Below are positions 47,615-58,952 of a stretch of DNA of 64,000 nt, piece after piece. Location: positions 88,315,180-88,379,179 of the forward strand of contig CM043962.1 of assembly GCA_014529385.2 (NCBI GenBank), read 5' to 3'. The translations under genes were made by a program, and so were the position numbers. Below the pieces are notes generated by a model, which ran no database searches, had not been told where the DNA came from, and saw only the letters and a list, made by a program, of their open reading frames with translations. The stretch is from Adiantum capillus-veneris. Lineage: Eukaryota > Streptophyta > Polypodiopsida > Polypodiales > Pteridaceae. Each line of letters begins with the position of its first letter. Position 1 is the stretch's first letter.

Positions 47615-48695
47615 TCAGATCGAGGCTCGGGGCAGCACTGCAGGAGGCTAGAGTCACCAGCTCAGATTGGAGTGAAATTCGACAGGCGAAGACACGGACC
47701 CAAATCTTGTGGGAGCGCCCATAGGGCTTGACGTTCTCAGATTTCCATTCTGAGGTCATCTCGGCCACCGTTCGGCTTCGACAAAGTTCTGCGCAGGCCG
47801 TTTTTGACTACGTGGTCTCGGCGGGTGCATATCCGACTCTGCAAATTTGGGGTTTTGGCCTACGACTGCAGGTGCTGAGGATATCTGCACTTCCAGAGTG
47901 CTGATTTGTGGTTGTCTACACATCAAAGGACGGCTCATAGTTCTTGGAGGCGTGTCACATACGACACGGGCGCATCTACACACAGACTATAGGCGACATC
48001 CACTAGTTCATCAGGTAGCTTGTGTTTGCTGCTTGATATTCCAGATTTCATCCTAACATTGCAGGTACTTCCACATGGGATGTATTGTCAGAGATGATGT
48101 ATGTCTGTTGAGGGTTTGCTGGCTGTGAGTCACGCAGCAAACAACCGCCGCAGCGGTTATAGCATACAGTGGGAAATTTGTGGATGTATGACTTTGTGGG
48201 AAGTCTATGTACTGTCAGATTTACTGCAGCCTTTGTTGAGGGTCGAGTGAGGTTTTATTGAGCTGGGGGATTCTCGAAAGTTGAGATCCTTTCGGTGATA
48301 CAGGTCTTGGAGCGATCCCTCGAGCACCCTTAGATAGGCAGCTAGGATGTATTGACTGTGAGTTAGACAGTTGGGATGCATCTTTGCTTTACTGCCATTG
48401 AGGCATTGTCGCAATCTATGCTTACAGGACAGTGACAGGACAGTCAGAGACAGTACAGGTGCAGGACAGGTTTACCCACAGCTTACAGTGTTAGAGAGAG
48501 TGTTTTTTTGAGCTGTTTTTTGGTCTGTTTTTGAGTACATCAGAGCCATTTTACAAAGGAGACTCTGCCAAAATTTATGCAGAATATGAAGCTTTGTTGG
48601 TTCATTTGACAGGTTGATATTGGTTCAGAGGTCAGTTTACAGGGGAAACTCTGCCGAATTTTTCCCAAGAAAGTAAACCATTGTGAAGCGTAGCT
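47615..48695 (+). other. copia 5' leader, non-coding
   Basis: About 1.1 kb without credible coding sequence between the primer-binding site and the gag ATG. This is long for a copia element with such short LTRs. Antisense frames here are random. Confidence 0.7.
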
Positions 48696-50033
48696 ATGGA
48701 TGGATCACAAGACACTGCTCTTTACAATATCAAGAAGCTGGATGGAACCAATTTCCCATTGTGGAAGAAGCAGATTTGGCACGTGTTGGTACAAAAGAAG
48801 CAGATAAAACCTATAAAGCTCAAGGGGATAAAACCAGAAGATATGGATGAAGATGAATGGAGCGAAATGGATCAATTGGCACTTTCTACCATTATGCTGA
48901 CTTTGGCAGAAAGCGTTTACTTCAATGTAGCAGACGAGATGTCGGCTTATCAAGCATGGTTAAAGCTGAGTGATCTTTATGAGAAGCAAAGTGCAGCTTC
49001 ACAGGTATACTGGCTTAAGAAGCTTGTTGACTTAAAGATGAAAGAAGGGACACCTATGTCCAATCATCTGAATGAATTCAACACAATCTACAGTCAGTTG
49101 TCAGCTCAAGGTGTCAAGTTTGATGAACCTGTTAGAGCTATGTTCCTGTTGATCACATTGCCGGAAAGTTGGGACACTTTTCGCACAGCTTTGATTAATT
49201 CTGCACCTCCATATGGTTTGAACATAGCAGGTGTAGAAGGAAGTCTGCTTACTGAAGAAACCAATAGAAAGACAATGGACAAAGGCAAAGGAATAGCCTT
49301 AGTTGTCAGGGGAAGGACCAAAGAAAAGTACAAAGGTGGAAAGAGGAATCAGTCTCGTAGCAAGTCCCGCAGTGCTAAAGGCAAGAGTGACATAGAATGC
49401 TACCATTGTGGCAAGAAGGGTCACATGAAAAGAGACTGCAGAGAATGGAAAGCAGAAAAAGGCAAAGAGAAAGCTGAAGACCATGGTGAGAAGAACAAGT
49501 CCTCAATGAAGATTCAAGAAATAAATGTGACAAACACTGTTGCAGAGGATGACAGTCTAGTGTCAGGAGACATCTACTTCTTGAATAATACAATGGACTC
49601 AGCTCTTCTTACAGCATCTGATGGAAATGCACTGAGTGACTGGATTATAGACTCAGGGGCATCACTTCATGTGTCTCCAAACAAGGAGTGGTTTACCTCT
49701 TATGTGACCACTAAAGATCATGTTCGGCTAGGCAATGGGCAGACATGTGAGATCTTAGGTGTTGGAGATGTACAATTGAAGTTTCAGAATGGCTCTTCTT
49801 TCACGCTGAAGAATGTGAGACATGTTCCCGCAATTACAAAGAGCTTGATCAGCACAGGTTTACTTGATGATGCTAGCTACGTCACCACTTTTGGACAGAA
49901 CATGTGGAAGATATCCAAGGGTTCTATGACAGTAGCACATGGAGTAAATTCTGGAGGACTTTACATGATTTATGTATCAAATGTCTCTAAAAATGTAATC
50001 AATGTAACCGAGCAGCCGAATGTTTCTTTGTGA
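48696..50033 (+). pseudogene. copia Gag and protease
   Basis: Begins at ATG 48696 (MDGSQDTALYNIKKLDGTNF). Residues 1-200 are the UBN2/gag-type domain. A basic stretch leads to the zinc knuckle CYHCGKKGHMKRDC at about residue 235 (C-X2-C-X4-H-X4-C). The protease active site is DSGA at about residue 319 in WIIDSGASLHVSPN, followed by the GAG-pre-integrase beginning. The frame ends in TGA at 50031-50033, where the family has Trp (SLW-HSRLGHMSKKG), so a TGG-to-TGA mutation splits one polyprotein. Confidence 0.92.
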
Positions 50034-51245
50034 CATAGCCGGTTAGGACATATGTCCAAGAAGGGAATGGAAATCTTGTCTCGTTCTGGTTATTTTCCTG
50101 GCTTTTCATTTAATGATTTTGAATTCTGTGAACATTGTCTGTATGGTAAGCAAACACAGCAGCCACATAAGCATAGAAGTAGTAGAAGAGATACACAGTT
50201 GGCACTTGTTCATAGTGATTTGTGTGGACCTATGCCTAACCTATCTCTAGGGGGAGCTTCTTACTTTATGACATTTATAGATGATTACTCGAGGAAAGTA
50301 TGGGTTTACTTTCTCAAGCACAAGGATGAAGCGTTTAGTGTTTTCAAAACGTTTGTGACACTTGTGGAGAATCAGAGTGGCAAGAAGCTTAAATGCTTAC
50401 GCACTGACAATGGTGGAGAGTATGTTTCAAAGGCCTTTCAGGACTTTTGTGAGTCAAAAGGTATAAAACGTGAACTTACTGCTCCTTACAATCCTTCTCA
50501 AAATGGTGTTGCTGAGAGGATGAATAGGACCATACAAGAGAAGGTCAGAAGTATGTTGTCTAATGCACAGCTGCCAAATGGGTTTTGGGTTGAAGCTGTA
50601 TCAACAGCTGTTCATCTTGTAAATAGATCTCCTAGCAAGGTTTTGCAGAAGGATTCAGTGCCAGAGATGGTATGGTCAGGCAAAATGCCCTCATACAAGC
50701 ATCTCAGAGTCTTTGGCTGTGAGGCATATACTCACGTTCCAAAGGAATTTAGGAACAAACTTGAGCCAAAGAGTAGAAAGTGCATCTTTCTAGGCTATGG
50801 TAATTCTGGTGAGATGGGGTACAGACTTTGGGATCCTGAATCTAGAAAGGTTGTCCGCAGCAATGATGTTCACTTTAATGAATCCAAATATCATTCTAAA
50901 CCAGAGAGGGTTGAGGAGATTAGAAGAGTTGTCTTCCAAGAAGATGGACCTGCACGTGCAAGACAAAATGTCAGGGCTCAAGAGGAGCAAGGAAATGATA
51001 GAGTGGAACCACAGGTTGTGGCTGAGCCTGAGCCACCTATTGTGCGTAGATCTGGACGTGTCACACGACCTCCTGATAGGTTTGTTCCATCTATGAACTA
51101 TGTCATGTTGACTGATTGCAATGAGCCTTCATGTTATAAGGAAGCAGTGCAATTGAAGGACTCCGGGAATTGGCAATTGGCCATGCACTCAGAGATGACA
51201 GCTCTGCATAAAAACAAGACATGGAAGCTAGTTAAATTACCATAG
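50034..51245 (+). pseudogene. copia integrase
   Basis: Same frame as gag, resuming with HSRLGHMSKKGMEILSRSGY (GAG-pre-integrase). The zinc-like FCEHCLYGKQTQ precedes the catalytic core. The DDE set is visible: Asp in LVHSDLCGPM, Asp in LRTDNGGEYV and Glu in NPSQNGVAERMNRT. FGCEAYTHVPKEFRNKLEPK follows, then the RT start (SEMTALHKNKTWKLVKLP). It ends at TAG 51243-51245 before GKKALPCKWVYR, probably from a CAG codon. It would insert element DNA into the genome. Confidence 0.92.
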
Positions 51246-51890
51246 GGCAAAAAGGCTCTACCTTGTAAATGGGTTTACAGGTATAAGATCACCGCTCATG
51301 ATAGTCAGCCAAAGTACAAAGCAAGGCTTGTTGCCAAGGGCTTTAAGCAAGAACAAGGCATTGACTTTGAGGAAGTCTTCTCTCCGGTGGTCAAGATGAC
51401 TACATTGAGACGCTTTCTTGCATTGGTTGCCATATTAGATTTGGTGTTGCACCAAATGGATGTCAAGACAGTGTTCTTGCATGGTGATTTAGATGTGGAA
51501 ATTTACATGCAGCAGCCAGAAGGGTTTGTTGAGAAAGGCAAGGAAGATTGGGTATGCCAGTTGTTAAAGAGTCTTTATGGCTTAAAACAATCACCGAGGG
51601 CATGGTACCATAAATTCCACAAGTTTATGCTTTCTCAAGGCTACAAACGTAGTGAGTTCGATCACTGTCTATATACAAAGAAGGCTAAGGATGGTAGTTG
51701 GCTGATCCTTATTTTGTATGTGGATGACATGTTGATTGTTGGCAAGCACTTGGAAGAAATTTCAGCTTTGAAGTCAAAGATGGCAAAATCGTTTGACATG
51801 AAAGACATGGGTGAGGCAAGTCATATACTTGGTATGCGCATTGACAGAGACAGATCAAAGAAGTTGATTTGGTTATCTCAAACAGAGTAT
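51246..51890 (+). pseudogene. copia reverse transcriptase, cut by an insertion
   Basis: In frame after the TAG: GKKALPCKWVYRYKI, then VDFEEVFSPVV-type text, MDVKTVFLHGDLDVEIYMQQ and LYGLKQSPRAWYHKFHKFM, with the catalytic YVDDM at about 51716-51730. The segment ends at WLSQTEY (51890), where a foreign element begins. The missing continuation INKVLQRFNMEKGKA starts at 54618, in frame. Confidence 0.93.
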
Positions 51891-53605
51891 TGATAGCCGT
51901 TTTTCGGCTCTCTGTGATTGCCATAGTGAGTTATCCCCTCCTATCAAATCACTCAAACACTGTGGTTACCCTCACCCTTTCACTGTATATAGGTGCGTGT
52001 GAGTTAGGGGACTTTTCCCATATCTCCTTGCTGAAATAAAAAACCCTCAATTAGCTAGGCATTGGGCTAGTTGAGCCAAAAATATAAAAAATATAAAAAA
52101 TATAAGTATATTATGGTCCATGCGTATGTAAATATTTCTTTGTATATAGGGCCTAAATAAAAGATTTTTTCATAATTATTTTGGTATTTATTTAAATATT
52201 TCTACCTAGGTGTGTGTTATTTATGCTCTGTACATTGCCTCACCATTACCACAATTTTTCTTACCATTTTTCATACTCTTTATTCCATATAGAAATATTT
52301 TCATGTAAGCTTCTCTTATATTTGGTGTAACTCCACCCCAACAAAAATAAAAAAAAAACTAGTTTTATTTATGTGTATATTTTTTCACTATTGTGATTTT
52401 TCCCTTCCTACATCTATTTTGTTTTTTTTCTAAAAAATTAGAACACCAAAAATATTTATCTTTTTATGGTAGCCTCATAATGAGAGAGATTTCTTTTGAC
52501 CCCTTTATATTTTTTCCACTTATATTATTTATATTTGACATGTACATATTTTTTAGACCCCTCAATATTTGATTTTCTTAGTTGTACTATTCACTTATAT
52601 CATGATCTCAACAATATCTTCAATTATAGACCTACCAAATAAGGTCAAGGGTAGGTGGCATGCATACATGCACTATGGAGGGCTCACTCTTGGAGGTATT
52701 CAAAAGAATCATCCAAAGAAGGACCCCACAAGGACCTTGTGCAATGGAAAAAAACGGTCGGTTTTGCTGAATTTTTAAAGTTCACTTGTTCTTCGAATTT
52801 GAAAAGGTGATACAAACAAAAGTTGTAGCTCGTGGGCTGAACTTTTGCCTCAAATTTTTTCATATTTTTTTGAGCTACGAGCTGTGAGCTATGATTTTAT
52901 TAGTGGACCCCATTTTTCCCATGCTATGCAGCCACACTCTCTCTTCCACTTTATCATTTTCCTCTTTCACACACACTTCTCCACTCATCATCCCCACCTC
53001 TCTCACCACTCCTCTCTGCACCCTACTCACCTTCTTCTCAACCTTGAAGAATAAGAGAAACCATGGTGAACTCATACCTCCCACACACAATTCCATTCCA
53101 AAATTGACCACCTAGTCTCATTTTTCCTCCTCCAAATTACCCATATCTATCAAAAAAGCCACAAAATTCAGCCTCTTCTCTTAAAAGACAGCATCATGGT
53201 GGTTGATTACTCAGCTTCAATTACCTTGTCTCTCAAGGAAGGTCAAGAGTGGAGAAAAAATGTACCGTCAAAGCTAGTGGACCGTCAACAAGCGTCAAAA
53301 TTGGCCCTACTCAAGACACTTGGAGCATCAACCTTGTAAGAAATCCACCTTTTCTTACCTCTTAAGAGTTTTTCTTCCTTATTTGTATCCTACATGGATA
53401 CTCCCATTGTAAATATCCAATTCCATTTGTAAATTAATACTAACTCTACTAACACTAACCCACTATGAAAAGTCCTATCACCTCCATTTCTCTCCTCTCT
53501 CTTTCCCCACCAACTTCTTGATAATTCCAAGCAAAAGAAATTAGATAAATTGCTAAAAATCTAACCCAACCATGGTTAGAGGAGTAACCCTAGCCTTCAA
53601 AATTG

Positions 53606-53615
53606 CTATAAAAGG
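53606..53615 (+). promoter_or_regulatory. TATA box in the 2.7-kb insertion
   Basis: CTATAAAAGG followed about 30 bases later by purine-rich leader-like sequence. It would place U3 at about 1.7 kb and R-U5 at about 1 kb, in the same direction as the host copia element. Confidence 0.5.
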
Positions 53616-54276
53616 AGGGTGTAGCTAGCACAAAAAAGGGGGGGAGAAGAAAGAGCACTATGCTATAGCTTGAAAAGCCAAGCTCAACCTCTTGAGAAGG
53701 AGCTCTTGAGTGGAATCTCATTGGCATTAGGCATATGTATGTGTTGTATTAGGGGTGATTAGCAAGGGAACTCTATGCCATTGTAAGAGAGAGTGATCAT
53801 TAAATTGAGAGTAGGAAATCTATCATTTCTCCTACTAGAGTAAGCCCAACATTTGCTAAATCAAGGAGGGTGAATTTGGACTAAGCATGGATACCTTGTC
53901 TCCCTTCCAACGTGAAGTCATGGACAATAATGATGTGTAAGTGTCTTGGTGTTTTATGTAAGTTCTTGATAGCTTGTCTCCGGGTACTGTTATCAATTTA
54001 GCCATAAATCCCACATGCTGTAAGAGGGCGACAGGGTGGAGAGGACTCCCCTGGCCTTAAGACAGTGATTGGGGTGGATTTTTTCTTGTGATGTGTTGTG
54101 GTGTAATTTACTCAGGCTATGTTGAACAAATACTAATCTCACTTTGATTGGTCATGACAGATTTGTAAGAAGGCATTAGTGCAACAAGCACCCCCTTCCC
54201 CCTTCTCTCTCTTTCTTACATATATATATTTATGTTTGCTTGATCATTAATGATACACTTCAAAGCAGCCCGAGCA

Positions 54277-54280
<4 letters not shown>

Positions 54281-54351
<71 letters not shown>
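54281..54351. repeat. (CT)n microsatellite
   Basis: Pure CT run inside the 2.7-kb insertion. Confidence 0.97.
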
Positions 54352-54354
<3 letters not shown>

Positions 54355-54617
54355 TTTTAGTGTATGAGAGTGTTCCATTGGTGTTAGGGTTAGTGTAAAT
54401 TCCTTGCTTGTTTGTGGGTTGCTCTAACGATTCTCCTCTTTTGCATCCTAGTTCGCTCTTAAACTAGGTGGTGCCCCTTGTGTAGTAGGGATTTGGCTGG
54501 GGGTTTGTTGTTTTGGTTTGTGTTGTGTTGAGCCCCAGCCCCATTGAGCAGCATGGGAGCCTTGAAGAGTGTCTAGAGGTTGCTCTTCTTGTTGCCCGCC
54601 CCGGACCGCTTCAGCAT

Positions 54618-55403
54618 ATTAACAAGGTTCTGCAACGTTTCAATATGGAGAAGGGAAAGGCACTGAGTGTTCCATTGCCACCATATGTGAAACTTAGCAA
54701 ACAAGATTGTCCTGTGTCTGAGGAAGAACAGGCTGAAATGGATAAGATTCCATATGCGTCTGCAGTGGGTAGTTTGATGTATGCAATGATTGCTACTCGC
54801 CCAAAAATTGCATTTGCAGTGGGAGTAGTAAGTCGTTACATGTCAAACTCAGGCAAGAAACATTGGGAGGCAGTGAAAGGAATATTGAGATACCTGAAAG
54901 CTACAAAGAGTATGCGTATATGCTATGAGAGTCAGGAGCTAAGTGTGAAGGGTTTTACAGACTCAGATTATGCAGGTGACTTAGACAACCGAAGGTCTAC
55001 GTCAGGGTATGTCTTTACATTGGCTGGTGGAGCAGTATCATGGCGTTCTAGATTACAAGATTGTGTTACTCAGTCTACTACAGAGGCTGAATATGTTGCA
55101 GCATCAGAGGCATGCAAAGAATCAATTTGGCTTAATCGACTAGTAACAGATTTGGGAATCAAAGAAGAGATGCCTGTGTTATATTGCGATAGTCAAAGTG
55201 CTATACAATTGGCTCACAATCCAGTTTATCACTCAAAGACAAAGCATGTGGATGTGAAGTATCATTTCATTAGGGAAATGCTCGAGGATAAGCAACTTCA
55301 GCTTGTCAAAGTTCACACCACAGAAAATTCTGCTGATCTACTTACAAAAGGACTTCCCTCAGAGAGCTTTGCGCATTTTCGCAAGCAGTTAGGTGTAGGG
55401 TAG
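54618..55403 (+). pseudogene. copia RT end and RNase H
   Basis: Continues INKVLQRFNMEKGKALSVPL. RNase H follows with TDSDYAGDLDNRRSTSGYVF, STTEAEYVAASEACKE and YCDSQSAIQLAHNPVYHSKT, whose Asp, Glu and Asp are the active-site residues. The frame ends at 55403 with a natural stop (FRKQLGVG). In isolation the frame starts at 54513 inside the insertion; the codons before 54618 are not copia sequence. Confidence 0.93.
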
Positions 55404-55479
55404 TACATCACTTCTCTAAATCTCTTGTATATTAGCTTATATAGTAGCTTCTCTCACACTTAAAGTACCACATTGGACT

Positions 55480-55492
55480 TTAAGTGGAAGGT
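55480..55492 (+). other. polypurine-tract candidate
   Basis: TAAGTGGAAGGT directly before the 3' LTR, a short purine-rich stretch where plus-strand synthesis would start. Weak compared with typical tracts. Confidence 0.55.
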
Positions 55493-55684
55493 TGTTGGGG
55501 TATAAAGCCCAATGTGGTCGCCTAGGTAAGTGGGTGGGCCGCCAGGTATGTACACATATTCTTTTGTAAAAACCTAATAAGAACTCACTATGCTCTACAC
55601 ATTACAGTAGAGCGAGTTCACCATATCATCGTGCTCTTCTTCTCGCACTCTCTCTCACGTCGCACTTCCGCTCGTACTCCTTCA
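55493..55684 (+). mobile_element. copia 3' LTR (192 bp)
   Basis: TGTTGGGG to CTCCTTCA, followed by the target duplication ATAAC (55685-55689). It carries T, T and A at the three positions where the 5' copy has C, C and G. Confidence 0.95.
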
Positions 55685-55689
55685 ATAAC

Positions 55690-56388
55690 CTCGAAGGTTA
55701 ACCACTTACTTTTTTAGGCGTTTGTTTTTTGATGTTTTTTAATGATCAAATTTTGGATTAGAGCGTGTGATACCTCGAAACGAGCATATCGCTTAGGGGG
55801 TCATGGTGTGCTTTATAGCACTATGTTCGGTTACCCAAAGCTCCGTTGGTCCTAAAAAAAGGTCGATTTTTACCTACGCGTGAGGCTAAAATACGTAACT
55901 TTAAAGGGGGACTGAGGCTTGAGCGTGAGCGTGAGCTTGGGCTTGGGTTTGGGCTTGGGTCTTGGGGATATTCTCGATCACGGTCCTACCTTTATTTTTT
56001 TTACTTTTTTATTTTTGGGATAAGGTCGCTGCGGCCGCGCTGTGCGTGCGAGCACACACACACTAACCTACCTACTTACAACTAATAGAGCTACTGTTAC
56101 ACACTAACACACTACTACAACAACTCATTAGCTAACAGAAATACTTATTGTACTTTACACAACACTAACATTATGGATCTACTACCTTAATTCTAACACC
56201 TTATCACAGGGAAAACACCTTATGAACAGAGAAAACACATTACCTTTCAATACCTTATTAACATATCAATACACTACAGAAAAACAAAATCCTTCCCAAC
56301 ACACGCACCTTCCTTCTCTACCTTTCCTATATTTCAAAATGCACCACAAAGCAGCATAGAGTGCTACTCAAGCTTAATGCAGGCATTT
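55690..56388 (-). other. Gypsy-2 leader
   Basis: Sequence between the Gypsy-2 primer-binding site and the copia insertion point. No coding sequence was recognised. It includes GCTTGGGCTTGGG-type short repeats near 55920-55960. Confidence 0.5.
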
Positions 56389-56405
56389 CCCCGGCAACGG
56401 CGCCA
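56389..56405 (-). other. Gypsy-2 primer-binding site (tRNA-Asp)
   Basis: The plus strand reads CCCCGGCAACGGCGCCA, identical to the 3' end of plant tRNA-Asp including CCA. On the minus strand this is TGGCGCCGTTGCCGGGG, the primer-binding site known from Athila/Tat-type plant gypsy elements. A few A bases separate it from the LTR end. Confidence 0.85.
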
Positions 56406-56409
56406 AAAA

Positions 56410-56652
56410 TGTGCACGTCTGTCACACATGTCAATGCAGCAAGGTACTTGCCAATACACTGTGGGCGAGCCACAAATGGCTCCAAGCACACAACTAGACT
56501 AATCTAGCAAGCTCAAGAGAGCAAGGGTTGTCACTCACCGCCCTATGCTCGCCTTCGTGGAGGATTCCTCGCCGTGAAGAAGAAGGAGCCGCTATTGCGC
56601 CACGCTCAACCGCTTCACCGTCGCCGTGCCGTCATCGCAACGCTCGATTGCA

Positions 56653-56683
<31 letters not shown>

Positions 56684-56990
56684 GCGCATATACACACACA
56701 CAGACACAAGGAGATGAAGAAGAAGAAGATGGAGATGGAGCAAGAGCACTCTTCAATTTCGCAACTGAGAGAATGAAATTTTTAGGTTTAGGTGACTTTT
56801 ATATGAGCTCGCCCCATTCACACTTGGGCGCCCATACTTAGCCAACTAACCCTTGAATGTTCCTGTTAGAGTGTGCCTCTCATCGTTGATCACTCTTACC
56901 CTTTTCCTATTGGACCGACAAGCCCGGCCCATGACTACTAGAAGTGGACCCCAGTGGTTAACAGTGAGGATCCAATGAAGTGCCTCATGA
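56410..56990 (-). mobile_element. putative 5' LTR of Gypsy-2
   Basis: The plus strand starts TGTGCACGTCTGTC beside the primer-binding site. A minus-strand CATATAAAAG box lies at about 56795-56804. A CT run and ACACA stretch occupy 56655-56705. The outer border is not fixed because no partner LTR was found in the window; 56990 is an estimate. Confidence 0.5.
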
Positions 56991-57002
56991 ATACACCTGG
57001 GA

Positions 57003-57940
57003 GCTCTTCATCTGTGGCAAAAAAGACCTAAAATATTTCGAGGATCTGATGATGTTGGAGATACTCCAAAAACTTTGGAATTCAGCTTGAGCAGTGAACA
57101 AGTAAGATCTCTTTTGCATAAAGTCAATGGGTTGAAACATCTTGTTCATAATAAAAAAACTCATGGTAGATACATTCACTTAACATTCCATAATAAGTTT
57201 ATGGATTTTATTCATCCTCATCAATTCTTTCAAGATATGTTAGTACATTTCTCTATTCCTCAAAATTTAGCATATTTCAAAATTCAATTTGGATGGAAAT
57301 TTACAAACTATTTTGTACAAACCTTGTCACAACACATACTAGTCGGAAGGTGATGGAACAATGCAACAAAGGTCTAGCAGCTGATCCATCCAAGATTGTG
57401 CATCGATGCAGATGACCAATATCAAAGGTAAACTTATATTTTGTGTTTCGATTTCCTCTATATGATCTCAAAAGTTCTTAGATTACATGATGTATTTATT
57501 AAACCAATGAATTTACATAATTTTTATTGAAAAGATTTTAGATGAAGGTGACAAGGACTTGTTATGCCCAAGAAAGGGACACACAGACAATACACCACGA
57601 CATGGAAATGTGGAATGATACATGTCTTTATAAAACATGGGTAATAAGTTCTTCCTTGTACAACTACAACATTTTTACAATAAAAAATTCCCTCCAATAT
57701 TGGAGGAGAATAATAAACCCCCCTTCAACACTAGAGGGGATAAAAGTGGTGGAGGAAGGACACGTTTCTTACGGTATTATTATAAATGTGGAGAACGGTG
57801 CCAACTCCACACCATACATATGTATGTTTTTTTTTTTTTGCACAAGCATCACAACACACAAAATGCATCTCTTTCAATTTTTATTATATTGTGAAAATTT
57901 CCACCTCCATGCATCTTTTAATGCAAAATCTTCTTTGTGA
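57003..57940 (+). pseudogene. CACTA-like transposase remnant, N-terminal side
   Basis: Frames read KIFRGSDDVGDTPKTLEFSL, then HKVNGLKHLVHNKKTHGRYI (57075-57353) and TCYAQERDTQTIHHDMEMWN (57542-57940). Position and texture fit the region upstream of the DUF4216 domain in TNP2-type proteins. Identification is weak on its own and depends on the better-preserved parts downstream. Confidence 0.3.
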
Positions 57941-57949
57941 TGCGGGGTC

Positions 57950-58610
57950 ATAGAGTTTTTGGCGGAAGCTTTGAGGAGAGATGCTATGGAGGCATCACCA
58001 AAAGCTACATCGTGTAGTACAATCCACATTGTTATCACTTCTTTACTTCTTACCATATACATAGCAAAGCAATCAAGGCATATTAGTTTCGTTTTTGATG
58101 TGAAGTGGTTCAGCGTTATTACTAGTGGTCCCAATGCAACTGTGTGCAAAGATAGGAGTGGATGGTTCAAGTCAACTCTAGGCGGGTGTGGACAAATGAT
58201 TGAGATTTATTTGTTCTTTCGTAGCATTGTGAATAGGTTGTGTTTATTATAGATCCATTGTGGAAGAAAAAAGACAAAGAGGATTTGAGTAAACCGCATT
58301 GGCTCTTTGTCGTTCAGGTTGCTCCATGGAATAAACAAGCCTGCGAAGGATTGGAGGTTGAGAACAAAAAGACATCTGATCTTCGCTCACGAATTTTTGA
58401 TGGTTGGGATGAAGAGCTTAAGTTTGAAGTTGGTGCTCTTCTTAAGCTAAGACCTGAACCTGAAGATGAGTGATCAGATACTGAGATAGATACAGAGATG
58501 GATGGACTCGTGGATTTTGATGACAAAGATGCAAAAGTTCACATAGAGATAGATGTCTTTGGTGCATCAAATCTCATAGAAGATGAGAGATTGACTGGTG
58601 ATTTTTGCTA
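57950..58610 (+). pseudogene. DUF4216-like domain of CACTA transposase
   Basis: One frame has FVFDVKWFSVITSGPNATVC. After shifts another has DPLWKKKDKEDLSKPHWLFV and VQVAPWNKQACEGLEVENKK. The pattern 'V-F-hydrophobic-W-F ... DPL ... W-hydrophobic-V-V' is typical of the DUF4216 domain in plant En/Spm proteins. An acidic tail (LRPEPEDE, a stop, then DTEIDTEMDGLVDFDD) follows. Several stops. Confidence 0.45.
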
Positions 58611-58952
58611 AGAACTTTCTTGTAATGTCTACTTTTGATTAGCAGATTCTAATTATTGTTGAGTAGTGAATTCCTAGTGATTTGTGGTTTATTTGTGTTT
58701 CGTGAAATGTTTATTTTTGGTTAAGTGAACTAGCACATTGTATGTACATTTTTGAATTAGAATTTGTAGCCATGGCAGATGACGAGGAGCTATACTCTCC
58801 GAGTTTTAGTTTTCCAGTTACTCCAGTAGGCATGTCAATGGAGAGAATGCGTTCTTTCTTCTCACAATTTTCCCTTGAGCAGTGTGCATACACACAATAG
58901 TTTTGGATAGCAGGTCCATCTAGACCATCTACAGTTTCTCCGACCCCGTAGT

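Larger units (their letters stand above)
51891..54613 (+). mobile_element. solo-LTR-like insertion in copia RT (2723 bp)
   Basis: Starts TGATAGCCGTTTTTCGG and ends CGGACCGCTTCA. GTAT precedes it and GCAT follows, a 4-base duplication with one change. Removing it restores the RT reading T-E-Y-I-N-K. No gag or pol is inside. A CTATAAAAGG box at 53606-53615 and a (CT)n tract at 54281-54351 are. TG...CA ends with an internal promoter fit a long solo LTR; a small non-autonomous element is the alternative. Confidence 0.7.
47409..55684 (+). mobile_element. Ty1/copia retrotransposon, near-complete
   Basis: Two 192-bp LTRs, an initiator-Met primer-binding site, a gag-pol order of gag, PR, IN, RT, RH and a 5-bp target duplication define a copia element inserted in the Gypsy-2 leader. 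Gag and RT texture resemble the Tork/Tnt1 group (by recognition only). The LTRs differ at three positions, all C/T type. Two nonsense codons and a 2.7-kb insertion inactivate it. Without that insertion it would be about 5.5 kb. Confidence 0.95.
42085..56990 (-). mobile_element. Gypsy-2: interrupted Ty3/gypsy element (LTR, leader and gag only)
   Basis: From right to left on the minus strand: a putative 5' LTR (56410 to about 56990), a tRNA-Asp primer-binding site (56389-56405), a leader (55690-56388, then 47374-47403 after removing the copia element) and a gag with zinc knuckles (47373 down to about 42085). A solo-LTR-like element (43913-45438) also cuts gag. No Gypsy-2 pol was found, so the left part was lost, possibly when Gypsy-1 arrived. 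The right LTR border is approximate. Confidence 0.65.

Noticed and set aside
54513-54617. Codons before 54618 as part of the copia protein
   Set aside because: They lie in the inserted element; the true continuation joins WLSQTEY at 51890 to INKVLQ at 54618.
56389-56405. A tRNA-Asp gene
   Set aside because: Only the 3' end of the tRNA sequence is present, in the position and orientation of a retroelement primer-binding site.
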